Below are positions 8,338 to 16,095 of a stretch of 64,000 nucleotides of DNA, piece by piece (position 1 is the first letter of the stretch; every line of letters starts with the position of its first letter). Source of the stretch: Pelagibius sp048268885 (GTDB lineage Bacteria; Pseudomonadota; Alphaproteobacteria; Kiloniellales; Kiloniellaceae). The translations under genes were made by a program, and so were the position numbers. The notes under the pieces are model-generated. The model did no database searches, was not told where the DNA came from, and was given only the letters and a program-made list of their open reading frames with translations. The stretch lies in the NCBI GenBank assembly GCA_048268885.1, contig JBLWUP010000001.1, forward strand, positions 62,001 through 126,000, given 5' to 3'.

Positions 8338-9201
8338 TTACGGTGCCGGGGGAATTGAATTCTCGTCGTCGGACTTGTCGTCCGCATCGTCGCCGAATTC
8401 GTCCTCCAGCTCATCCTCGGCTTCCGCGCGCTTCTTCTCGACCAGGCGCGCGAGAATGATGGATATCTCGTAGAGGATGATAATCGGCACCGCCAGGCTG
8501 AGCTGGCTGAGGGGATCAGGCGGCGTGAAAACGGCGGCGAAGATGAAAACGCCGACGATGGCGTACTTGCGCTTGGCGGCCATGCCCTTCGAGGTGGCAA
8601 GGCCGACGCGCGCCAGCAGGGTCATGATCACCGGCAGCTGGAAGCACAGCCCGAAGGCGAAGATCAGCTTCATCATCAGCGAGAAGTACTCGGCCACCCG
8701 CTGTTCCAGCTCGATGGGCAGCGTCCCCGGCGCCCCAACGGTCTCGAAGGCAATGAAGAACTTCACCACGAAGGGGAAGATGACGAAGTAGACCAGCGAC
8801 CCGCCGATGAAGAACAGCACCGGCGTCGCCGCCAGGAAGGGCGCGAAGGCCGATTTCTCGTGCCTGTAGAGACCGGGCGCGACGAAGAGCCAGAGCTGCA
8901 CCAGGAAGAGCGGACAGCAGATGAAGCCGGCGGCGAAGAAAGCCACCTTCACATAGGTGAAGAAGACCTCGGTCAGATTGGTGAAAATCAGGCGCCGGCT
9001 ATGCTCGCTTACCCCGCCTTTCAGCAGCTCGTTCGCCAGAGGCTGGGCGAGGAACTCGAACAGCTGCTGAGCGAAGAAGAAACAAATGACGAAGATCACC
9101 AGCAGCGCCACCACCGAGTACAGCAGGCGCTGGCGCAACTCGATCAGATGATCGAGCAGCGGCATCTTCTTTTCTTCGGGAGCGTCCGTCGTGGAGGTCA
9201 T
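8338..9201 (-). CDS. tatC: Twin-arginine translocase subunit TatC
   Basis: TatC is the receptor core of the Tat pathway, which exports folded, often cofactor-loaded proteins. The 287-residue product begins with a cytoplasmic segment and PLLDHLIELRQRLLYS, the TatC signature that contacts twin-arginine signals, followed by six hydrophobic helices. A charged, Asp/Glu-rich C-terminal tail (about residues 255–287) is longer than in E. coli TatC (258 residues). The start overlaps the tatB stop by four bases. Confidence 0.97.
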   Translation of the reverse strand: MTSTTDAPEEKKMPLLDHLIELRQRLLYSVVALLVIFVICFFFAQQLFEFLAQPLANELLKGGVSEHSRRLIFTNLTEVFFTYVKVAFFAAGFICCPLFLVQLWLFVAPGLYRHEKSAFAPFLAATPVLFFIGGSLVYFVIFPFVVKFFIAFETVGAPGTLPIELEQRVAEYFSLMMKLIFAFGLCFQLPVIMTLLARVGLATSKGMAAKRKYAIVGVFIFAAVFTPPDPLSQLSLAVPIIILYEISIILARLVEKKRAEAEDELEDEFGDDADDKSDDENSIPPAP

Positions 9202-9716
9202 GCGGTCTGTTTGGTTCCGTCACCGTCGGAGGACGAACCGGCCTTGTCGCCGCCCCCTGTGTTGTCGCTCCCTGTGCTGTCGCCCCCTGTGTTGCCACCG
9301 GGCGACGACGGCGTCAGGGAATGCGGTGGCGCGACGTTGGGCGAAGGCATCTTGCCGGCAACCTTGTCGGCATTGCTGTCGCTGCCCGACTTAGTGGCGG
9401 AAGCGGACTCGCTGCGCTGCGCCTCGCGTTCGACGTTGCGCACCTCGCCGGACACTTCGTCGTCGGGGTCGATGGCGTTGGACAGCGTGCGCTGCAGGTT
9501 GCCGCTGCGGGTGGATTCCAAGGCCTTCTTGGCATCCTCCAGTTCCGCCTCACGCACCATGTCGTCGATACCGGATTGGAACTCGCGGGTAAGCGACTTC
9601 GCCTTGCGCATCCAATGCGCAATGGTCTTCATCGTATTGGGAAGATCTTTCGGTCCGATCACGATGAGGGCGATCAAAGCGATCACCGCCATCTCGGACC
9701 AACCGATATCAAACAT
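9198..9716 (-). CDS. tatB: Sec-independent translocase subunit TatB
   Basis: TatB hands signal peptides from TatC to the TatA pore. The 172-residue protein starts MFDIGWSEMAVIALIALIVIGPKDLP, the TatB membrane helix followed by the hinge with conserved Gly-Pro. An amphipathic helix and coiled region (about residues 25–80) follow. The rest is a disordered Ser/Gly/Asp-rich tail with GGDSTGSDNTGGG-type low complexity. It is 51 bases downstream of tatA and overlaps tatC. Confidence 0.95.
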   Translation of the reverse strand: MFDIGWSEMAVIALIALIVIGPKDLPNTMKTIAHWMRKAKSLTREFQSGIDDMVREAELEDAKKALESTRSGNLQRTLSNAIDPDDEVSGEVRNVEREAQRSESASATKSGSDSNADKVAGKMPSPNVAPPHSLTPSSPGGNTGGDSTGSDNTGGGDKAGSSSDGDGTKQTA

Positions 9717-9767
9717 GGCCGCCCATCATCGCGAAGGCATGGCGGAAGGGACGCGGCCGGAACGGCC

Positions 9768-10016
9768 TCAGCCGTTGGCCGCCTTGTCCTTTTCCTCGGA
9801 AGACGACATCGCGGCGCTGTCCTGGTCGATCACCTTGGGGCTATCGCCCGCCGCTTCTTCTTCCTTCTTCTTCCCGTCTTCCTTCAAGCCCTTTTTGAAG
9901 GCGTTGATACCCTGTCCCATGTCGCGCATCAGCTTCGGAATCTTTCCGCCGCCACCGAACAGAACAAGGACAACAGCCAGCACAATGAGCCAGTGCCAGA
10001 TACTAAAGGTTCCCAT
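9768..10016 (-). CDS. tatA: Sec-independent translocase subunit TatA
   Basis: TatA multimers form the transient conduit of the Tat system. The 82-residue protein has the N-terminal helix MGTFSIWHWLIVLAVVLVLF, the hinge GGGGKIPKLMRDMG and an amphipathic helix with GINAFKKGLKE, then a charged tail. It is the first gene of tatABC. A 7-bp palindrome (CCGCCTC TT GAGGCGG at 10044–10059) lies just upstream in the leader or promoter region. Confidence 0.96.
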   Translation of the reverse strand: MGTFSIWHWLIVLAVVLVLFGGGGKIPKLMRDMGQGINAFKKGLKEDGKKKEEEAAGDSPKVIDQDSAAMSSSEEKDKAANG

Positions 10017-10106
10017 TCCGGGATCTCCCTAAATTGGTCGTAACCGCCTCTTGAGGCGGACTATCGCAAAAAGGCCCCGCCGCCGCAACGCTCCTGGACA
10101 TCAGGG

Positions 10107-11174
10107 TTAACGGCCCTCTCGCGGGAAAACAAAGGCTTGCGCCCGGTCCAGCGCCACCGCCAGACACTGCCGTTCCGGGGGCAGGAAACGCCCGGGAACC
10201 CGGGCATGGAAGTGAGGTGCGTCCTCCGGCAATTCAAGGCTGCGCAGGTGAATGAGACTGGTGCGCCCCATCAGGCGCGCGGCCATGACCGCCACGCTGT
10301 GCGGCGGAATCGGGCAGCCGTCGTCCACCGGGGTCAGATGCAGCGCCTCGGGGCGGATCAGCACCTGCACGGGGCTGCCCTCCGGCAGCCCGCCGGCGGC
10401 CACCGAGCCGAAGGGCGTCGCCACCTCTCCCGCTTCAACAACGCCGTCCAAATAATTGATTTCCCCAAAGAAAGCCGCAACGAAGGCGTCCTTTGGCTCG
10501 TAGTAGAGATTGGCCGGCGTGCCGGCCTGGACCATCCGCCCCTCCCGCATCAGCGCGATGCGGTCGGCCATGAACATGGCCTCCTCGGGGTCATGGGTCA
10601 CCATCAGGGTCGTCGTGCCGCTTTGTTTGAGCACGTGCAGGGTATCGTCGCGCACCTGCTGGCGCAGCCGGGCGTCCAGGTTCGAGAAGGGCTCGTCCAG
10701 CAGCATGACCCGCGGGCGCGGTGCCAGGGCCCGGGCCAGGGCCACGCGCTGCTGCTGGCCGCCGGAGAGCATGTGCGGATAGGACTCGGCGGAACCGGCC
10801 ATGCCGACCAGCTGCAGCGCCTCGCGCACCCGGGTGCGGCGCTCCGCCGCGGCGAGGCGGCGCAGGCCGAAGGCCACGTTGTCGGCCACCGAAAGATGCG
10901 GGAAAAGCGCGTAGTCCTGGAAGACCAGACCGACGGAGCGCTCCTCAGGCGGGCGCTCGCGGCCCTCCCCGGCGACCACCTGGCCGTCGATGAGCACCCG
11001 GCCCTGCTGCAGCGGCTCCAGGCCGGCGGCGACCCGCAGGGCGGTGGTCTTGCCGCAGCCCGAAGGCCCCAGCAGGCAGACCACCTCGCCACGCTCCAGC
11101 GTCAGACTGAGGTCATCGACCGCCAGCAGGTCGCCGAAGGCATGGCTCACATGCTCCAGGGATAGCGCGGACAT
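10107..11174 (-). CDS. Orphan ABC transporter ATP-binding protein (FbpC/PotA-like)
   Basis: A 355-residue ATPase of the ferric-iron/polyamine importer type. Walker A is GPSGCGKTT (residues 36–44), the Q-loop is VFQDYALFPHLS, the signature is LSGGQQQR and Walker B is VMLLDEPFSNLD. A regulatory C-terminal TOBE-like region starts near residue 240. The FQDYALFPH wording and overall length are closest to FbpC iron(III) importers, but no permease or binding protein is nearby, so the substrate is unassigned. It sits between scpB and tatA, an unusual insertion into a conserved gene order. Confidence 0.88.
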   Translation of the reverse strand: MSALSLEHVSHAFGDLLAVDDLSLTLERGEVVCLLGPSGCGKTTALRVAAGLEPLQQGRVLIDGQVVAGEGRERPPEERSVGLVFQDYALFPHLSVADNVAFGLRRLAAAERRTRVREALQLVGMAGSAESYPHMLSGGQQQRVALARALAPRPRVMLLDEPFSNLDARLRQQVRDDTLHVLKQSGTTTLMVTHDPEEAMFMADRIALMREGRMVQAGTPANLYYEPKDAFVAAFFGEINYLDGVVEAGEVATPFGSVAAGGLPEGSPVQVLIRPEALHLTPVDDGCPIPPHSVAVMAARLMGRTSLIHLRSLELPEDAPHFHARVPGRFLPPERQCLAVALDRAQAFVFPREGR

Positions 11175-11206
11175 AGGAGTTACTCAGGAACGGCCGGGCG
11201 CGGGGC

Positions 11207-12409
11207 TCAACCGGTGCTCCGCTGGGGTTCGTCCTCGGACTCCTCGTCCCCCTCGGCGTCCGCGACCTCCTCCGGGACAGCGCCCCCCTCGGCGATGTCG
11301 CCGTCGTCATCCTCGGTCTCGGCGGCCTCGAGAACCTCGTCCTCGAGATCGTCCTCCTCGCCGTCGGCCGCCTCGCGGTCTTCCGCCGCGGTCGCTTCGG
11401 CGTCGTCTGCGCCGGCTTCGGCAGGCTCCTCAGTTTCCCCGGACGCGCCTTCCTCGGGCGCCGAGGTCGCGGAGAGGTCGACCTCCTGGGGCAGCATGTC
11501 CTCACCGAAGGTCGCCTCCAGCAGTTCCTGCTCGCTGCCCTCGATGATCTCGCTGTCGTCCTCGTCCTCGTCGTCCTCGTCGACCTCTTCCGGCACCACG
11601 TCGCCGGCGGCCGGCAACAGGCCGCGGTCGCTGAGAGCGGTCAGGGCCGGACGCGTATCCAGCAGGCCGGCCGCCTTCAGTTCCTCGACGCCCGGCAGGG
11701 CATCGAGGCCTTCCAGCCCGAAGTGGTCGAGGAAGGTATCGGAGGACCCCCAGGTGACCGGCCGGCCCGGAGTCTTGCGGCGGCCCTTGGGGCGGATCCA
11801 GCCGATTTCCAGCAGGGCGTCGAGCGTGCCCTTGGACAGCGCCACGCCGCGGATCTCCTCGATCTCGGCGCGGGTCACCGGCTGGTGGTAGGCGATCACC
11901 GCCAGGGTCTCCAGGGCGACGCGCGACAGCTTGCGCACCACCTTGTTCTCCAGCTCCATGCGCGGGCCGAGATCCTCGGCGGTGCGGAAGGCCCAGCGGC
12001 CGCCGCGCTTCACCAGGTTCACGCCGCGGTTGGCATAGAGCGTCTGAAGGTCGTTCAGCAGCGGGTCGAGCTTGCAGTCCTCCGGCAGGAAGCGGGCGAT
12101 CTGCGCCGGCGCCAGCGGCTCGGCGGAAGCGAACAGCAGCGCTTCGACCAGCCGCAGGTTGTCGAAGTCCTCCGTGCGCGCCTCGGCGAGCTCGGAATCC
12201 TGTTCCCCGGACTCGTCGTCCTCGTCCTCGTCGTCCTCTTCGGACTCCGCCTCGCCGTCGGCAGCCGCCATCACCTCGTCTTCCGGCACCTCGTCTTCCG
12301 ACACGTCGTCCTCGGGCGCCTCCTCCTCGGGGAGATCGGTCTCGGTGGCTTCCGCGTCGAGAGCCTCGTCGGCCTCGGGCCGTTCGCTTTCTGGGGTCTC
12401 GGAGATCAT
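11207..12409 (-). CDS. scpB: Segregation and condensation protein ScpB with acidic extensions
   Basis: ScpB binds ScpA and SMC to form the bacterial condensin that compacts and segregates chromosomes. The tandem winged-helix core spans about residues 85–270, with LVEALLFASAEPL, VIAYHQPVTRAEIEEIRGV and GRPVTWGSSDTFLDHFGL, all diagnostic. The protein is 400 residues against about 200 for typical ScpB: it has an Asp/Glu-rich N-terminal arm of about 85 residues and an acidic C-terminal tail of about 130. The start overlaps scpA by four bases. The N-terminal Met could be later, but the ATGA overlap supports this start. Confidence 0.92.
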   Translation of the reverse strand: MISETPESERPEADEALDAEATETDLPEEEAPEDDVSEDEVPEDEVMAAADGEAESEEDDEDEDDESGEQDSELAEARTEDFDNLRLVEALLFASAEPLAPAQIARFLPEDCKLDPLLNDLQTLYANRGVNLVKRGGRWAFRTAEDLGPRMELENKVVRKLSRVALETLAVIAYHQPVTRAEIEEIRGVALSKGTLDALLEIGWIRPKGRRKTPGRPVTWGSSDTFLDHFGLEGLDALPGVEELKAAGLLDTRPALTALSDRGLLPAAGDVVPEEVDEDDEDEDDSEIIEGSEQELLEATFGEDMLPQEVDLSATSAPEEGASGETEEPAEAGADDAEATAAEDREAADGEEDDLEDEVLEAAETEDDDGDIAEGGAVPEEVADAEGDEESEDEPQRSTG

Positions 12410-13215
12410 GCTTGCTCCTGTTGCTCCTCGGCGGCGCTGCGCAGGTAGATGGGACCGAAGTTCCCGTCCTGTCGAATGCGCAGCTTGCCTGCCTTACACA
12501 TCTCGAGGGTGGCCGCGAAGGTCGAGGCCAGGGCCGAGCGCTTCACCAGCGGGTCGCCCTGCACCTGCAGCTCCGGCGGCAGGAAAGAGGCTAGCGTCCG
12601 CCAGCCCGGGATGGCGCCCAGCATCGACGACAGACGGGTCACCGCCTGGTCGACGGAATAGAGTTCGGTGGCCCGGATCTGCAGGTTCTTGGGCCCGGCC
12701 TTGGCGCGCTGGCGGCCATAGGCTTTCAGCAGATCGAACAGCGTCGCGTCGTAAGTCGTGATGGTGCGGGCCCTCACCCGCTCCGGCGTGCCGCGGCCGA
12801 AGATGTCGTTGCCCAGCTGCGGCAGCGCCATCAGCTTCTCGCCGACATCGCGCATGGCCTGCAGACGCTGCATCTGGAACTTCAGGGCGGCGGCCATCTC
12901 GGCGCCGCTCGGCTCCTCCTCCGTGCCGGTTTCCGGCAGCAGCAGGCGCGACTTCAGATAGGCCAGCCAGGCCGCCATGACTAGGTAGTCGGCGGCCAGC
13001 TCCAGGCGGATCGCCCGCGCCTCGCGCACGAATTCCAGGTACTGCTCGGCCAGGTCCAGGATGCGGATGTGCTTCAGGTCGACCTTCTGCTCGCGCGCCA
13101 GTTCCAGCAGCACGTCGATCGGCCCGGCATAGCCGTCCAGCTCCAGCAGCAGCCGGTCCCGGGTGGCGCTGCGCGCACCCTCGATCCCCTCGTCGAAGGG
13201 AACCACGTCACTCAC
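12406..13215 (-). CDS. scpA: Segregation and condensation protein ScpA
   Basis: ScpA is the kleisin bridging SMC heads. The 269-residue protein has the N-terminal FDGYAGPIDVLLELAREQKVDL-type motif (here LDGYAGPIDVLLEL), DLAEQYLEFV and AADYLVMAAWLAYLKSRLLLP, which are characteristic. The start is GTG at 13215 with GAGGG about 9 bases upstream. It precedes scpB with a 4-base overlap, as usual. Confidence 0.95.
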   Translation of the reverse strand: MSDVVPFDEGIEGARSATRDRLLLELDGYAGPIDVLLELAREQKVDLKHIRILDLAEQYLEFVREARAIRLELAADYLVMAAWLAYLKSRLLLPETGTEEEPSGAEMAAALKFQMQRLQAMRDVGEKLMALPQLGNDIFGRGTPERVRARTITTYDATLFDLLKAYGRQRAKAGPKNLQIRATELYSVDQAVTRLSSMLGAIPGWRTLASFLPPELQVQGDPLVKRSALASTFAATLEMCKAGKLRIRQDGNFGPIYLRSAAEEQQEQA

Positions 13216-13256
13216 GGTTGAAAGCCCTCAATCACACCATTCAAAAGGCAAATCTC

Positions 13257-13958
13257 CTAGGACAGACCCGCCAGCCAGGTGAAAAACGGCATGAGCCAGT
13301 TCACCGGCGTGCGAATCACCAGATCGAAGAACGACAGGTTAGCACCAATGGCCCGGCCTGCGTAGGGCAGCAGAAAGAAGGCCGCAATGAGAATCAGCAG
13401 GCCGTAGCGCTCCATCTTGGCCAGCGGCACCGCCAGGCTGATCGGCAGAATGCCCACGGCGATGCGCCCGCCATCCAGCGGCGGCAGCGGCAGCAGGTTG
13501 AGCACCGCCAGCACCAGGTTCAGGAAGATCGAATTCAGCAGCATCTGGCGCAGCCAGTCCGCCGCCGGGTCGGGAAACAGCCCGGCCGGGTGGAACAGCA
13601 GCGCCGAGATCACCGCCAGGATCAGGTTCGCCAGGGGGCCGGCCGCTGCCACGTAGACCATGTCGCGGCGCGGCTTGCGCAGGCGGTGGAACGCCACGGG
13701 CACCGGCTTGGCGTAGCCGAAGACGAAGGGCAGCCCTGAGACATAGAGCAGGATCGGCAGCACGACGGTGCCGAAGGGATCGACGTGCTTCAGCGGGTTG
13801 AGCGTCACCCGGCCCTGCTTGTAGGCCGTGTCGTCGCCGTAGGACCAGGCAATGATCCCGTGCGCCGCCTCGTGCAGCGTGATGGCGAGCAGGATCGGCA
13901 GGATCCAGGTCGAGATGGTATAGGCCTGCGCCGAGAAATCGATATCGAGAAGCGGCAT
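13257..13958 (-). CDS. Site-2 protease family (M50) membrane metalloprotease
   Basis: A 233-residue intramembrane zinc protease. The HExxH site is TLHEAAHG at about residues 27–34, and the third ligand lies in NLLPLPPLDGGRI in the second half. Five to six hydrophobic segments are visible. There is no PDZ domain, so it belongs to the compact YwhC/Rip-like subgroup and not RseP. It overlaps nagZ by one base (TGATG) and sits 41 bases before scpA. The physiological substrate is unknown. Confidence 0.9.
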   Translation of the reverse strand: MPLLDIDFSAQAYTISTWILPILLAITLHEAAHGIIAWSYGDDTAYKQGRVTLNPLKHVDPFGTVVLPILLYVSGLPFVFGYAKPVPVAFHRLRKPRRDMVYVAAAGPLANLILAVISALLFHPAGLFPDPAADWLRQMLLNSIFLNLVLAVLNLLPLPPLDGGRIAVGILPISLAVPLAKMERYGLLILIAAFFLLPYAGRAIGANLSFFDLVIRTPVNWLMPFFTWLAGLS

Positions 13959-14992
13959 CAGGCAATATTCATGATCACTTCGAGCCGCCGCAGCAAGACC
14001 GCCGTTTCGACGGGCTGGACCGGCCCCAAGCGGTCACGGGCGGCGGCGATGCGGCGCTGCGCCTCGGCGCTCAGCGGGCCCACGGCCGCGGCCACCTGCT
14101 CCATCTCCTCGGGCTTGCCGTTGCAGTGCAGGGCGACGTCGCAGCCGGCCCCCAGCGAGGCCTCCGCCCGTGCCCCCAGGCTGCCCTTCAGGGCCTCCAT
14201 GGAGAGGTCGTCGGACAGCAGCAGGCCGTCGAAGCCGATCTCGCCGCGGATCACCTGGGAGATGATGCCGGGCGAGGTGGTGGCCGGCCGTTCCGCGTCC
14301 AGATCGCTGTAGACCACGTGGGCGGTCATCGCCCAGGGCGCGTCGGCCAGGGCCTGGAAGGGTTTGAAGTCGCTGGCCGCCAGTTCCGCCTTGCCGGTGC
14401 CGACCACCGGCAGTTCCTTGTGGCTGTCGACCCGCGCGCGCCCATGGCCGGGGATGTGCTTCACGATGGGCATGACCCCGGCGGCCAGCATGGTCTCGCA
14501 GACCACCCGGCCCAGGTCCGCCACCAGCTCCGGATCGCCGCCGAAGGAGCGGTCGCCGATCACGTCATGGGCGCCGGGGAACTGCAGGTCGAGCAGCGGC
14601 ACGCAGTCGACGTCGATACCCAGGTCGGTGAGTTCCGCCGCGATCAGCTGGGTGTTCAGCCGCAACGCTTCGTGCGCCCGCTCGCGGTCGTGGCTGGCGA
14701 GGCGGCCGAAGAAGCTGGCCGGCGGCGCGGCGCGCCAATGCGGCGGCTTCAGGCGGGCCACCCGCCCGCCTTCCTGGTCGATCAGCACCGGCGCGTCGTC
14801 GCGCCCTACGCTGGCGCGCAGGGCGGCCACCAGGTCGCGGACCTGATCGGGCGTTTCGCAGTTGCGCGCGAAGAGGATGAAGCCGAAAGGATTGGCGGCG
14901 CGGAAAAAGCTCTCCTCGGCAGCGCTGAGGGTGAGCCCCGCGCATCCGTAGATCGCCGCAGAGGGCGTAGGCAGATCGGCGTTGCTTGGCAT
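13958..14992 (-). CDS. nagZ: Beta-N-acetylhexosaminidase NagZ
   Basis: NagZ removes N-acetylglucosamine from anhydro-muropeptides in the cytosol during peptidoglycan recycling (GH3 family). The 344-residue protein has LIDQEGGRVARL, the PIVKHIPGHGRARVDSHKE loop holding the catalytic His/Asp dyad (GHG and DSH), and LLLSDDLSMEAL near the C-terminus. The ATG at 14992 is chosen because it shares its A with the stop codon of the SPOR gene (TGATG) and matches the family length. Confidence 0.95.
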   Translation of the reverse strand: MPSNADLPTPSAAIYGCAGLTLSAAEESFFRAANPFGFILFARNCETPDQVRDLVAALRASVGRDDAPVLIDQEGGRVARLKPPHWRAAPPASFFGRLASHDRERAHEALRLNTQLIAAELTDLGIDVDCVPLLDLQFPGAHDVIGDRSFGGDPELVADLGRVVCETMLAAGVMPIVKHIPGHGRARVDSHKELPVVGTGKAELAASDFKPFQALADAPWAMTAHVVYSDLDAERPATTSPGIISQVIRGEIGFDGLLLSDDLSMEALKGSLGARAEASLGAGCDVALHCNGKPEEMEQVAAAVGPLSAEAQRRIAAARDRLGPVQPVETAVLLRRLEVIMNIA

Positions 14993-16095
14993 CAGCGTTG
15001 TTTGACGAGGCAATCCTGGTTGCGGGCTTTCAACTCGGCGCAGACCTTCGCCGCCGCGTCTCGGCTGGCGAAAGGCCCGGTCTGGACGCGGTAATAGGTC
15101 GTGCCCTTGACCTCCGCGGTTTCCAGCGACAAGGCCCGCTCGCCGAGCTGCGCCGGATATGACTTCTGCAGCCGCGCCCATTCGCGGGCCGCCGCGTCCT
15201 CGGACTTCACCGAGGAGAGCTGCACCACCACGTCGCCTTCGGTCAGCGCCGCCGTCTGAGTCGTGGCCGGGCTTGGGGGCGCGGCGGGCGCCGGAGGGGC
15301 CGCTTCGGCCGTCTCGCCGTTGGCGGTCTCATGCGGCTCTTTTTCCAGCAGGGCGGCGATCTGGTCGTCGCCGCCGGCCCCGGGCTTCGGGATCGGCTTG
15401 GCGATCTCGGCAGTGGCGGTTTCCGACGCGGCCTCGGCCGGCGTCCCCTCGGCCAGGTCTTCCAGGGCTTCGGCGCTCTCCGCCGGCGGCGCGGGGATAG
15501 CGGCGGCACCTTCCGGCGCCTCGGCGACCAGCGGCGCTTCAGGCGCGGTGCCCGGCATGGCCTCTTCGCCGCCCGCCTCGGCGGTCTCGGCCGGTGTCTC
15601 CAGCGGCTGCGGCGGTTGCGGGATCTCCGGCAGCGGCAGCAGCTGCTCGACCCGCGGCGCGCCCTCCCCGGCTGTGCCGTCGTTCAGCACCAGCTTGTCC
15701 TGGTGCGGCACGTCCATGCCGCCCGGCTGCTCCGGCTTCACTTTCTCCGGCATGGGTTCGGCGCTCACGATCGGCAGATCTTCGCTCGACATCTGGCCGG
15801 TGCCCCAGGTGTAGGCGTACCAGACGATGGCGCCGAAACAGAACACCGCGGCCAGGGCGGTGACGATCGGCACGAGGTTGCGGCGCTTTTGCAGGTCGGC
15901 CTCCAATTCGGCGGTGTCTTCGTCGAAGGCCGCGCTGCGGCTGTCCGGCGCGCTCCCGCCCAGGGCGTTCGCCACCATCCGGCGGTCCTCGCCGTACACG
16001 ATCCTGCGCATGCCTTCGTCGCTGAACGGTGGCGGACCCGAGGTCAGGTCGTCATCCCCGTCGCCACCGTGGCCGCGTCCCGGCCCGCTCACCAT
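14992..16095 (-). CDS. SPOR-domain membrane protein
   Basis: A 367-residue bitopic protein. It has a cytoplasmic N-terminus, one membrane helix (about residues 75–95, PIVTALAAVFCFGAIVWYAY), a long Ala/Glu/Pro-rich periplasmic linker, and a C-terminal SPOR domain (about 285–365: VVQLSSVKSEDAAAREWARL, then YYRVQTGPFASRDAA and CLVK). SPOR domains bind denuded septal glycan and target proteins to the division site. It abuts argS with no gap and overlaps nagZ. The linker composition is typical of alphaproteobacterial SPOR proteins. Confidence 0.92.
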   Translation of the reverse strand: MVSGPGRGHGGDGDDDLTSGPPPFSDEGMRRIVYGEDRRMVANALGGSAPDSRSAAFDEDTAELEADLQKRRNLVPIVTALAAVFCFGAIVWYAYTWGTGQMSSEDLPIVSAEPMPEKVKPEQPGGMDVPHQDKLVLNDGTAGEGAPRVEQLLPLPEIPQPPQPLETPAETAEAGGEEAMPGTAPEAPLVAEAPEGAAAIPAPPAESAEALEDLAEGTPAEAASETATAEIAKPIPKPGAGGDDQIAALLEKEPHETANGETAEAAPPAPAAPPSPATTQTAALTEGDVVVQLSSVKSEDAAAREWARLQKSYPAQLGERALSLETAEVKGTTYYRVQTGPFASRDAAAKVCAELKARNQDCLVKQR

